Assembly (NCBI GenBank): GCA_021107435.1
Contig: JAIOSV010000022.1
Coordinates: 1-32,671 of the forward strand
Length of the DNA stretch: 32,671 bases
Source: Candidatus Sabulitectum sp.
GTDB lineage: Bacteria; Fermentibacterota; Fermentibacteria; Fermentibacterales; JCC-6
Reading direction: 5' to 3'
In this document: positions 23,587 through 31,239 of the stretch, piece by piece
How the letters are laid out: each line of letters begins with the position of its first letter
How positions within the stretch are numbered: position 1 is the first letter of the stretch
The notes under the pieces: model-generated
The model's database searches: none
What the model saw: the letters and a program-made list of their open reading frames with translations, nothing else
Told to the model about the DNA's origin: nothing
Program-made: the position numbers and the translations under genes

Positions 23587-23666
23587 CTTCCAAATTGCCC
23601 GCCACAACTACAACCATATCCTCCTGCCGAAGAACATTTTCGTTTCCGAGTAAATTTAGATGCTTT
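23577..23666 (-). pseudogene. Relic of a second pyruvate kinase 3' end
   Basis: On the minus strand this stretch encodes LNLLGNENVLRQEDMVVVVA followed by GN, after which a one-base deletion shifts the frame. The intact pyk at 24525-24615 encodes LNLLRSENVLRLDDMVVVVA followed by GNFGRSKG. DNA identity is roughly 85 percent over about 90 bases. The relic begins two bases beyond the methyltransferase stop and runs into the terminator hairpin at 23549-23586. Confidence 0.75.
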
Positions 23667-23668
23667 GT

Positions 23669-24355
23669 TTAATCTGCAAGCTCTGGTACAGTAATCTCAC
23701 AGAATACACTGGATCCATCAACCTCGGTGATCTTTGTATCCAATGCCAGATCTAAACCAAGCGAACGGAACTCCTGCGGCGACACTATCCCTGTTCGAAA
23801 ACCGTCTTTGCAGACAATCTCATCATTCCCCGTCTTCGTGTAATCGATCTCGCCCAGGAGACCTGCTGCTGCCTGCGCCTCAAACCATTGCAGACGATCT
23901 ACCCGGAATCCTTCTGAATAGGTCGAGAAATAGATATGTCCTCCCGGTCGCGTAACCCGCAGGGCCTGCCGCAGAAGCAATTCCCGATCAGTGCCGAAGG
24001 CGCATATCCCGTTCTGAACACATACGACTTTATCGAACTCCGCATCATCGAAAGCCAGTTCCAGCGCGTCCATCTCCATAAACTCACATTCGGGGTCTGA
24101 GCCCGAGAGTTGACGGCCCAGCTCGAGACTTTCAGTTGCGGTGTCGATCCCTACGACACGCTTCGCCACTCCTGCCAGCCGAATGGCAACACGGCCATAC
24201 CCGCAGCCAAGTTCCAGCACGGAATCTGTGCGCTCCAGCTTCTGAATGACGAATTGAATCTCCGCTTCGAGGTATTGTTTCACTCGCGGAGATGCTATCT
24301 CGTAGCATCGGCGCAAACGAGCCCCGAATAGTTTTTCTACGTAGTACCCTTCCAT
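23669..24355 (-). CDS. Class I SAM-dependent methyltransferase (228 aa)
   Basis: The SAM-binding motif I is clear (VLELGCGYGRVAIRLA, about residues 46-61), followed by VVGIDTATESLELGR (motif II acidic residue), FMEMDALEL, FDKVVCVQNGICAFG and the post-motif ALRVTRPGGHIYFSTYS. It is a small-molecule-type class I methyltransferase; the acceptor is unknown. The ATG at 24355 follows AGGGGTAACT. The gene appears more GC-rich than its neighbours by eye and sits between intact pyk and a decayed copy of the pyk 3' end, which suggests horizontal acquisition. Confidence 0.87.
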   Translation of the reverse strand: MEGYYVEKLFGARLRRCYEIASPRVKQYLEAEIQFVIQKLERTDSVLELGCGYGRVAIRLAGVAKRVVGIDTATESLELGRQLSGSDPECEFMEMDALELAFDDAEFDKVVCVQNGICAFGTDRELLLRQALRVTRPGGHIYFSTYSEGFRVDRLQWFEAQAAAGLLGEIDYTKTGNDEIVCKDGFRTGIVSPQEFRSLGLDLALDTKITEVDGSSVFCEITVPELAD

Positions 24356-24464
24356 AGTTACCCCTGAAAATTGAAAACCCAGTGTATCCGACTGTCAGCA
24401 CTTTTATTCGTTGTTCAATTTCCTGACTGAAGTGTGACCTCTCTCACCTTCAGGAATGAGGTGA

Positions 24465-25883
24465 TCAGTTACCTTTCTCAGCCGTCATCAGGTTCTCCAC
24501 CGAGCCTATTTCAACAAAGGAAACGCCTTTGCTTCTTCCGAAATTACCCGCCACTACGACAACCATATCATCCAGCCGCAGAACATTTTCGCTTCTGAGC
24601 AAATTAAGAGCCTTGCCCACAAAATCATGGGTTACATGCTCCGGTTCCATAAACCGCGCGGACACCCCATAGGAAAGAGCGAGATGTCTGACAGTTTCTC
24701 TGCTGTAGCACAAAGCGAATATTGGACTCTTCCCTCTGTAAGCGGCGAGGCTTCTGACTGTTCTTCCCGATGTAGTGTCCGCAATAACAGCCCTGGCGTT
24801 CAACTCAACAGCACCCTCTACCCCGGACTTTATCAGAAACGCGGATATCTCATTATTCACAACAACAATGGGAATATCGTTAATGTCTTCCTTGTCTTTT
24901 TCAACTTCCAGAGCAATGGCAGCCATAGTCCGCACGGCTTCAAGAGGATAAGCTCCAACCGCTGTCTCGCCACTGAGCATGATGGCATCAGTCTGGCTGT
25001 ATATGGCACTTGCCACATCATTAACTTCGGCGCGTGTCGGCCTGGGGTCTTCTATCATGCTGTGCAGCATCTGAGTGGCGATGATTACAGGTTTTCTCCG
25101 CTCAATACATCTGTTGATAAGTATTTTCTGAATGCCGGGTACTTTCTCAAAGGGTATCTCTATGGCCAGATCTCCACGGGCGACCATTACCCCATAAGCC
25201 ACATCAAGAATTTCATCTATGTTCTCAACACCATTCTGGTTCTCTATCTTGGCGATTACCTTGATGTCACTTCCCCGCGAGAGAAGAATTTCCTGAACAG
25301 CTTCAACATCAGCCCGCGAACGAACAAATGAATGCGCGATAAAGTCCAGCCCGTTATCAATCGCGAAGTCAATGTACAAAAGGTCTCTTTCACTCAGCGA
25401 TGGCAAGCCTATGTGTACATTGGGTACATTCACACTTTTACGACTCTTTATCGCGCCGCCGTTCATCACTTTGCAAAGCAGGCAGCCCCCATCCGCTTCA
25501 ATGGCAATCAGCTCTATTTCACCGTCATCTATAAGCACTCTGCTTCCAGGGGATACGGCAGAAGCGAACTCCTGGTAAGTAAGAGGAATACATACTACTG
25601 AAGAACAGTCACAGCTCCCGCCCAGACCAACAATCTGCCCTGTCTCTACCGGAAAAGGCTCAGAGAAAGAACCGGTCCTGATCTCCGGCCCCTTGGTATC
25701 CATCATCAGAGCGATTCTGTCAGACACAGCCCGAACAGAGTTTACAATCTTAAGAGCCCCCGCAAGAGACTGGTGAGCTGAGTTGAGCCGAACAACATTC
25801 ATGCCATTCTGATAAAGCGAACGAATAAACTCTTCCGAGCAGTTCAAATCTGAAATGGTTGCTACTATCTTGGTCTTCTTCAT
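24465..25883 (-). CDS. pyk: Pyruvate kinase (472 aa)
   Basis: This is a full-length pyruvate kinase, which converts phosphoenolpyruvate and ADP to pyruvate and ATP in the last step of glycolysis. Visible motifs include KTKIVATISD at the N-terminus, GMNVVRLNSAH, MMDTKGPEIRTG, VIAKIENQNGVENIDEIL, the metal- and substrate-binding MVARGDLAIEIP and IIATQMLHSMI, PTRAEVNDVASAIY and DAIMLSGETAVGAYP. The C-terminal allosteric domain follows (ARAVIADTTSGRTVRSLAAY) and ends after VVVVAGNFGRSKGVSFVEIG. The ribosome-binding site is GGGAGAA. A weak hairpin but no clear terminator follows the stop before the methyltransferase gene. Confidence 0.96.
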   Translation of the reverse strand: MKKTKIVATISDLNCSEEFIRSLYQNGMNVVRLNSAHQSLAGALKIVNSVRAVSDRIALMMDTKGPEIRTGSFSEPFPVETGQIVGLGGSCDCSSVVCIPLTYQEFASAVSPGSRVLIDDGEIELIAIEADGGCLLCKVMNGGAIKSRKSVNVPNVHIGLPSLSERDLLYIDFAIDNGLDFIAHSFVRSRADVEAVQEILLSRGSDIKVIAKIENQNGVENIDEILDVAYGVMVARGDLAIEIPFEKVPGIQKILINRCIERRKPVIIATQMLHSMIEDPRPTRAEVNDVASAIYSQTDAIMLSGETAVGAYPLEAVRTMAAIALEVEKDKEDINDIPIVVVNNEISAFLIKSGVEGAVELNARAVIADTTSGRTVRSLAAYRGKSPIFALCYSRETVRHLALSYGVSARFMEPEHVTHDFVGKALNLLRSENVLRLDDMVVVVAGNFGRSKGVSFVEIGSVENLMTAEKGN

Positions 25884-25913
25884 TTGACTTCTCCCAATGC
25901 GGATTCAGAAAAC

Positions 25914-25942
25914 AGAATATTCCACTGTTCTACTATAACCAA
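25914..25942 (-). promoter_or_regulatory. Sigma-70-like promoter for pyk
   Basis: On the minus strand TTGGTT (25937-25942) and TATTCT (25914-25919) are 17 bases apart; transcription would start about 24 bases before the ATG at 25883. Match to consensus is moderate. Confidence 0.4.
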
Positions 25943-25989
25943 CATCAGAGTGGTTGCTGTTCTCCGCAGAGGTCAGAAGGACCTGGCCA

Positions 25990-26089
25990 CAAGCACCAAT
26001 CCGGAGCTTAAATTCGTTCCGATTATTATTATCTTGACAGCAAATAACAATAACTATTAGTCTATACTGGTCTAATCAGATATTTGAGA
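25990..26089 (+). repeat. 100-bp direct repeat, copy A
   Basis: This copy matches 27689-27788 in the same orientation, without gaps and with five mismatches by eye. It contains TTGACA and TATACT (23 bases apart, too far for a normal promoter) and TTAGTCTATACTGGTCTAA, an imperfect palindrome that also carries two TCTA direct repeats. It ends 17 bases before the truncated end of the UPF0178 relic. The sequence upstream (25884-25989) belongs to the pyk promoter region and has an AGGTC-AGAAG-GACCT hairpin. Confidence 0.9.
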
Positions 26090-26105
26090 TCGGTATAATA
26101 CGCAG

Positions 26106-26294
26106 CTATCCTGATTCCCAGGCTGCAACCACATCTGTCCCTTTATCCACAACAATCAGCTCCAGCCAGCTGGATTCCGGAGTACGCATCCATGAGTTCG
26201 AAACGAGAGTGATCTTTAAACCATATCGTTTTACAACCCTGAATATCTCCTGTTTGACCGGGCATGCATCAGCATCGACAAAGATGTTAAGCAA
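26106..26294 (-). pseudogene. Truncated UPF0178/YaiI-YqxD family protein (62 aa of about 150)
   Basis: The first 50 residues match the UPF0178 (DUF188) family well: MLNIFVDADACPVKQEI, then VKRYGLKITLVSN, and ELIVVDKGTDV, where intact members read VVDxGFDxADD and continue for another 90 residues to a GDLVITxDIPLA motif. Here the frame ends after VVAAWESG. The start is TTG at 26294 with GAGAGGG upstream, 37 bases after the stop of the secreted-protein gene. The break lies next to repeat copy A, so the 3' part was probably lost in the rearrangement that left the repeat. Confidence 0.72.
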
Positions 26295-26331
26295 CAGTGA
26301 AACCCTCTCTGTTGGTATTCAGGATACCAGT

Positions 26332-27144
26332 TCACTTGAATACTTCACCATTCCATGTGTAAGTTTCGGTTATTCTTTCTCTCTCCACGTAGTCCTCTAT
26401 GTCCTCATCCCAGTCTTCAGCGATCCCGGTGACTCTGATTTCGTTCTCTACTCCTCCCGAGTCGGATGGGAGTATGAATGTCTCATTGTAGTGGAAGCAG
26501 CCCGCTTCGGACATAGAGCTGGCATGCGGTCCCATTACAAGATCGGTACCGGTCCATGCGAAAAGGGCGTCGCTGTTCTTGTATCCGCATGCTTCGTAGA
26601 TAAAGGAAAGTTCTATAAGGTTTTCAATTCCTGTAAATCCGTCAGCCTGAAGTTCCATCCCTCTGATGCAGTAGCTGTATGGAGACTGGTCGTAATATGC
26701 GCCGACCGGACAGAAAACCTGCTCCGCCAGAATCTCATCTGAACTGATTATTCTCGCTGTCGCGATGAAACAATGCTCCTCCGGGTTGAATCCATTGACT
26801 GTGAAAACAAAAAGCGTATCACCGCCAAGCGCAAGGCTTGTCATTGCCAGGTCAGGTCCGGGAATGTAGCCGCTGCACAGATCACCACTGAATTCAAATG
26901 TGGCCTCATACCAGTAAAACGGCATTCCATCCGGGAGATCGTCTCTTCCAGAAGATCCTGTTATGTCGAGTTCAGTTCCCATCGGAAGCCTGACACCCTG
27001 CGAGCAGTCAATGTCCGGAAAAGAAAGGATCACAGCAGTATTCGAGAATACAACGGTCCTGTCATCCGTGAAATCCCCATACCAGTAATCCCCCTGTACC
27101 GCAGAACAAGCGAACAGTGCGAATAGCACGGCTATTAACTTCAT
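26332..27144 (-). CDS. Secreted protein with possible SH3-like N-terminal domain (270 aa)
   Basis: A signal peptide (MKLIAVLFALFACSAVQG) precedes a mature protein with repeated cysteines and many aromatic residues. Residues 45-85 (VRLPMGTELDITGSSGRDDL then YWYEATFEFSGDLCSGYIPG) look like a bacterial SH3-type domain of the kind found in cell-wall-associated proteins. The C-terminal half (FIATARIISSDEI...LIELSFIYEACGYKNSDALF) has no recognised motif, and there is no FlgD-type sorting domain. The ATG has GGAGG upstream. It may have been co-transcribed with the UPF0178 gene, now truncated, that lies 37 bases downstream. Confidence 0.7.
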   Translation of the reverse strand: MKLIAVLFALFACSAVQGDYWYGDFTDDRTVVFSNTAVILSFPDIDCSQGVRLPMGTELDITGSSGRDDLPDGMPFYWYEATFEFSGDLCSGYIPGPDLAMTSLALGGDTLFVFTVNGFNPEEHCFIATARIISSDEILAEQVFCPVGAYYDQSPYSYCIRGMELQADGFTGIENLIELSFIYEACGYKNSDALFAWTGTDLVMGPHASSMSEAGCFHYNETFILPSDSGGVENEIRVTGIAEDWDEDIEDYVERERITETYTWNGEVFK

Positions 27145-27377
27145 TGGAACCTCCTCAATTTAATTCAGTTTATTCCCGAATTGGTAATTGCTCTGCTCTC
27201 AATTCGTTCGAATCCGGTTGTGAAAACCATCAAATTATCGTACGTATCATATTGCCTGCTGGAAGGATTATGTATTCAATAAACATGAGACCACAGCTTA
27301 CGACCCGGTTCATTCATACCATAGAAGCATTTGTTAAACAAGAGGAAAGGGAAGCGGAATTCACATCCATACGTCTA

Positions 27378-27684
27378 CTGAAGATTATTCACTGCGGCAA
27401 GCCCATCATAGCAAATGATACAAACGGTCGTAAGACTCTGAGTGAATACATCCCAAGAGCTCCTTTTTCATTGGAGAGGATGAGCTTCAATGAAAGTTCG
27501 GACACTGTGCTTTACAGAGGTGAACACTTTCATCCAACCCTTGCCGGAAACTTCGATGTTGCAGGTCCCCTTGGATTGCGAGAATAACCTCTCACATACC
27601 ACGCAAGGGAGCAAATCAGGTCATCTACTACGGGGCGTGCAGCAGCCAGGCATGGCGGGGAAGAGAACATCGCCAGGGAATCTT
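27378..27684 (+). pseudogene. Frameshifted relic of a zinc-binding/IS91-type transposase
   Basis: In one frame the sequence encodes IIHCGKPII, RKTLSEYIPRAPFSLERMSF, NESSDTVLYRGEHFHPTLAG and NFDVAGPLGL before a stop at 27585-27587. In the -1 frame from 27584 it continues ITSHIPRKGANQVIYYGACS and WRGRE. Together these follow the C-terminal order of zinc-binding/IS91-type transposases (VHCGxxI, ARYIIRAPFSxERM, VIYRSK, NFxVFxPLDFLAAITQHIPxKGxxxxRYYGxYSNxxRG). The N-terminal zinc-binding and catalytic parts are missing. The relic ends about five bases before repeat copy B. The weakly coding 27145-27377 stretch upstream holds the leader of the divergent gene and nothing else recognisable. Confidence 0.72.
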
Positions 27685-27688
27685 ACAG

Positions 27689-27788
27689 CAAGCACCAATC
27701 CGGAGCTTAAATTCATTCCGATTATTACTATCTTGACAGCAAATAACAAAATCTATTAGTCTATATTGGTCTAATCAGATATTTGAGA
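27689..27788 (+). repeat. 100-bp direct repeat, copy B
   Basis: This is the second copy of the repeat at 25990-26089, 1699 bases downstream and in the same orientation. It begins immediately after the transposase relic, which suggests that the repeat represents the terminal non-coding part of the former mobile element, or a target flank duplicated with it. Confidence 0.9.
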
Positions 27789-28116
27789 ATTGTATTCAGT
27801 GTGGTCATTTCATTATTTACACGGAGATAATTGTTGAATAACAGTCATGTTTCTAAGGACTCGTAGCGAAATACCACTGCTGTATACGGTATTGCAGTAG
27901 AGTATTTGTAATGGATTCGGGTTGACTTTATTCGAGAGATTAAGATTGTTGATATTGTTGACTGTCACAAGGTGGTTGAAATTGCCCGGGCATTAAACCT
28001 GATTATCAGGTATTTGCAAATCTCAGCAAATTCAACAGAACTGCGAGCATGTAATCGAATACCAGTGTTTTCGCAGTCTGCTGATTCAGAGCGTTAACCA
28101 CAGAATGGAGGATGGA
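27789..28116 (+). other. Gene-poor stretch before the PQQ-propeller gene
   Basis: No supported gene. One frame is open for about 61 codons (27912-28099, including IVDCHKVVEIARALNLIIRY) but has no normal start codon or ribosome-binding site and no recognised family; it may be another relic. No convincing promoter for the 28117 gene was found. Confidence 0.4.
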
Positions 28117-29808
28117 ATGTTAATAGTTTCTTTGTTGATTACTGCTTTCCTGTCCACCGCCAGCGTTACAATTACCGAACCTGTTGACGGTGAAACCTAT
28201 AGCGGTGACTGGCTCACACTCAGGGCTATTGTTGAAAATGAGAACGAAGTTCCTGATTCAGTTCTTTACATTCTCAATGGAGAGCCTGTTATTCAGATTC
28301 CCAGGTTGAATACTGACTGGCCTACCTATATGCAGAATGATCTTCATCATGGATATTCAGAGTCTCCCGCCCCGACAGACAATACCATTTTGTGGACTGC
28401 GCCTGTAACAGGAAACTTCCACGAGTTCCCCACACCTGTGGTTGTTGACGGTATTGTGTACTATCCGCAGGATTCCAGCGGAGACTCCCTGTATGCTCTG
28501 AATGCAGCAACAGGAGAAATAATATGGACTTACCGCACCGGATACACTGATGACGCAGTTACCGTGAAGGACGGTTATCTGTACACGGCAAGTGATTCCA
28601 TCTGGTGCCTTGATGCCCTGACAGGGCAGAGAATATGGGCCAGTGGTGATGCTAATTGCTTTGGCAGTACACCTGCTGTTGTTAATGGTTGTGTTTACTG
28701 CGGCACTTCAAAGTGGTCTCAAAACGAATCTTACATCTCTTCTCTTGACGCTTTCACCGGAATGCAGAACTGGCAGACAACTATTACCGGAATTACAGCC
28801 AGCTGTAACACTGTCTGGAACGATATGGTTTTTGTTCCAACCTATCAGGGGGCTCTCTATGCCCTTAATGCCAGCTCAGGCTCGCTGATATGGGAAAACA
28901 GTGAATCCCTCACCGGGTATTGGGATTCATCCCCTGTAATTGTTGACAACATGCTCTACATCGGTGGAGATGACAGCAGGATAAGGTGCATTAATCCTGA
29001 AAACGGTATCACTGTCTGGGAGCAGATGATTACTCCCGGAACATATATCGCTGCCACTCTCGCGTATGCTGACGGGAAACTCTACTTCGGGGATCAGGAG
29101 ACCTCCTACCATTGCCTGTCCGCCGCAGACGGAAGCAGCATATGGTCAGTACCCGGTGTAGAACACGGATCCTCCGGAATCGCGGACGGGATAGTCTTCT
29201 TTGGAGAAGGCAGCAATTACTATGATGCGACTGCCCGTGTTTTCGCTCTCGACTGTGAGACAGGGCAGGAAATCTGGAGCTATGAAACCACATCAGGCCC
29301 CTATGGCATAGTCTCAAGCCCGTCAATTGTTGACGGAGTTGTGTATATCGCGGGAACAGACTGGAATCTTTATGCTTTCGGTACAGGTCTGAAGTACACC
29401 TTTCTCGATGACTTCAATTCCCGGGTGGGTTCAAATGAATTGATTGTAACTTCCTGGGACGGTGGTACAGCGGTAGCGGCAGATACTATCAACTTCACTG
29501 TAACTGGAACCGGTATCAATCTTGCGTCTTCCCATGTGCTCAATCTGTCTGCCAGCCCGAATCCGTTTGTTTCCTCTGCCGCAATATCTTTCCAGTTATC
29601 TGAAGCAGGTAATACTACAGTTGAGATCTTCGATCTCTCAGGAAGGTCTGTTTGTACTCTGATTGATTCAGAACTGTCACAGGGCACGCATTCGATAGAG
29701 TGGAACGGTTGCTTCCAGACCGGTGCAAAAGCTTCTGCAGGGCTGTATCTATGCAGAATCCAATCGGAAGGTGCCGATGAAACAACAGGCTTGTGTCTTT
29801 TAAGATAA
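28117..29808 (+). CDS. Secreted PQQ-type beta-propeller protein with sorting domain (563 aa)
   Basis: The ATG at 28117 has GGAGG five bases upstream and begins a signal peptide (MLIVSLLITAFLSTASV), so I prefer it to the ATG at 28105. A short Ig-like N-terminal segment (ITEPVDGETYSGDW) is followed by PQQ-like propeller repeats with the pattern VVDGIVYY...LYALNAATGEIIWTY, at about residues 75-430 (also SLDAFTGMQNWQT, ALNASSGSLIWEN, ALDCETGQEIWSY). These quinoprotein-type repeats need not bind PQQ. The C-terminal 90 residues form a FlgD/type IX-like sorting domain (LSASPNPFVSSAAISFQLSE, VEIFDLSGRSVCTL, HSIEWNG, AGLYLCRI, ending LCLLR). It is likely a surface or secreted protein. Confidence 0.88.
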   Translation: MLIVSLLITAFLSTASVTITEPVDGETYSGDWLTLRAIVENENEVPDSVLYILNGEPVIQIPRLNTDWPTYMQNDLHHGYSESPAPTDNTILWTAPVTGNFHEFPTPVVVDGIVYYPQDSSGDSLYALNAATGEIIWTYRTGYTDDAVTVKDGYLYTASDSIWCLDALTGQRIWASGDANCFGSTPAVVNGCVYCGTSKWSQNESYISSLDAFTGMQNWQTTITGITASCNTVWNDMVFVPTYQGALYALNASSGSLIWENSESLTGYWDSSPVIVDNMLYIGGDDSRIRCINPENGITVWEQMITPGTYIAATLAYADGKLYFGDQETSYHCLSAADGSSIWSVPGVEHGSSGIADGIVFFGEGSNYYDATARVFALDCETGQEIWSYETTSGPYGIVSSPSIVDGVVYIAGTDWNLYAFGTGLKYTFLDDFNSRVGSNELIVTSWDGGTAVAADTINFTVTGTGINLASSHVLNLSASPNPFVSSAAISFQLSEAGNTTVEIFDLSGRSVCTLIDSELSQGTHSIEWNGCFQTGAKASAGLYLCRIQSEGADETTGLCLLR

Positions 29809-29905
29809 GAGCCATAATCAGAGACTGCAGAGGAACAGTGCTTACGAAGCCACACTACAGAGTACTATTCACTTAACCGGAGCGTTATCATCCGGAAAGG
29901 ACATT

Positions 29906-30145
29906 GTGAATACCAAGAACAAAAAGGCTATCCCTTTTGCCAGCCTGATTCTTATTGTCTCACGCAGTTCTGATTCAAATAAGCCCTCCAGCCTACTTGA
30001 TGAGTATGAAATCGATGAATACCGATTATCCCCGGCCGATTCCTTCGGAGTTGAATTTGAGAAATCACCGGAAACAATCTTGAGAGTCAGTAGAAGATCC
30101 CGGGCAGCTTTCTCCCAATCAATTCGAATCCTCTGTCAACCCTGA
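29906..30145 (+). CDS. Possible small protein, unknown (79 aa)
   Basis: A GTG start at 29906 is preceded by AAAGGAC at good spacing. The N-terminus (MNTKNKKAIPFASLILIVS) looks like a short signal or anchor sequence, but the remainder (SLLDEYEIDEYRLSPADSFG, then RVSRRSRAAF) is polar and unrecognised. It could be a small exported protein or the frameshifted start of a lost secreted protein. No other feature is seen in 29809-30272. Confidence 0.35.
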   Translation: MNTKNKKAIPFASLILIVSRSSDSNKPSSLLDEYEIDEYRLSPADSFGVEFEKSPETILRVSRRSRAAFSQSIRILCQP

Positions 30146-30272
30146 TTTACAGGATAGTTGCCTGTAAACATTTTTGCCAAGTAATCTGTTCCGTGTCATA
30201 ATAACTATGTACCTTGCACGGTTCCAGATGCTGAATATGCGTTTTGCAATCCTTGACCGGAGTCTGTCTGAC

Positions 30273-31121
30273 ATGTGGTGGAAAACAGTTTTAGTTGCAT
30301 TGATCGTTCTGGCGTTCATTATTGCTGCAGCAAGCCTCTACGGTAGAAATCGCTGGCAATCTGACACAGAAAAGCTGCTTGCACAAATAGAGGCGCTCCG
30401 TACACCTATTACTCCGGAATTATATGATTCACGCGAATTGGAAGGACTGCCGGCACCTGTTCAGCGTTACTTCCGGGCTGTTTTGAAAGAAGGTCAGCCT
30501 TTGATTTCATCGGTAAGTGTGGAACACACTGGAACCTTCAACATGAGCGAGACCGGAGAGCAATGGAAACCGTTCATGTCATCTCAACGCGTCATTACTC
30601 AACGTCCGGGCTTTGTCTGGGACGCCCGCATTCGCATGGCACCGGGACTAACCGTCCATGTTCATGATGCTTACGTTGCCGGAGAGGGTATTCTGACTGC
30701 GAAACTGTTTGGTCTCCTGACAGTAATGAACCAGCCCAACACCCCAGAACTGTCACAAGGAGAGTTGATGCGCTTCTTCGCTGAAGCGACATGGTATCCA
30801 ACAGCGCTTCTTCCAAGCCAGGGTGTGGTCTGGGAAGCAATTAACGACACACTTGCCCGTGCAACGCTTACCGATGGCACAACGACAGTAAAGCTGGTGT
30901 TTCAGTTTAATACTCAGGGATTAATAAGCTCAGTGCATTCCGACGGACGATACCGTGAAGTCGATGGCGCACAGACAGCAACCCCCTGGCTGGGCAGTTT
31001 TGATGACTATGAGTTACGCGGTGGTATGCTGATACCGCTTGAGGGCGAGGTGGCATGGCTGCTTCCGGAAGGACCTGCGCCTTACTGGCGCGGCCGTATT
31101 CAACAAATCGAATACGAATGA
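30273..31121 (+). CDS. DUF6544-like membrane-anchored protein (282 aa)
   Basis: I place the start at the ATG at 30273, which has CCGGAG upstream and begins a single membrane anchor (MWWKTVLVALIVLAFIIAAA); earlier in-frame ATGs lack a ribosome-binding site. The outer part fits the DUF6544 family: ELEGLPAPVQRYFRAVL, VEHTGTFNM, KPFMSSQRVITQRPGFVWDA and FFAEATWYPTALL, ending in EGEVAWLLPEGPAPYWRGRI. The function of the family is not known; the visible architecture suggests a periplasmic lipid- or ligand-binding beta-rich domain tethered to the inner membrane. The gene stands alone and converges with the right-edge gene. Confidence 0.78.
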   Translation: MWWKTVLVALIVLAFIIAAASLYGRNRWQSDTEKLLAQIEALRTPITPELYDSRELEGLPAPVQRYFRAVLKEGQPLISSVSVEHTGTFNMSETGEQWKPFMSSQRVITQRPGFVWDARIRMAPGLTVHVHDAYVAGEGILTAKLFGLLTVMNQPNTPELSQGELMRFFAEATWYPTALLPSQGVVWEAINDTLARATLTDGTTTVKLVFQFNTQGLISSVHSDGRYREVDGAQTATPWLGSFDDYELRGGMLIPLEGEVAWLLPEGPAPYWRGRIQQIEYE

Positions 31122-31194
31122 ACAGGCGATGGCATCTGCCACTTAAGGTGATAAAATTAGCCCTGCCGGTCAGGTACTGATCTGCGCAGAGACC

Positions 31195-31212
31195 CCCGGG
31201 ACAATGCCCGGG
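31195..31212. terminator. GC-rich hairpin between convergent genes
   Basis: CCCGGG (31195-31200) and CCCGGG (31207-31212) pair across a six-base loop (ACAATG). It lies between the convergent stops at 31121 and 31240. No T-run follows on either strand, so it is a weak, possibly bidirectional, terminator. Confidence 0.35.
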
Positions 31213-31239
31213 AGCCTCCTCCACTTTACCATCTCTGTA

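Noticed and set aside
24627..25331. Long plus-strand open frame (234 codons)
   Set aside because: It is the antisense shadow of pyruvate kinase; the minus-strand frame has all kinase motifs.
26034..26066. Promoter inside the 100-bp repeat
   Set aside because: TTGACA and TATACT are 23 bases apart, too far for a sigma-70 promoter, and no gene follows directly on the plus strand.
27196..27225. GTTCGAATCC resembles a tRNA T-loop
   Set aside because: The flanking bases do not form a T-stem and no acceptor, D or anticodon arms are present on either side.
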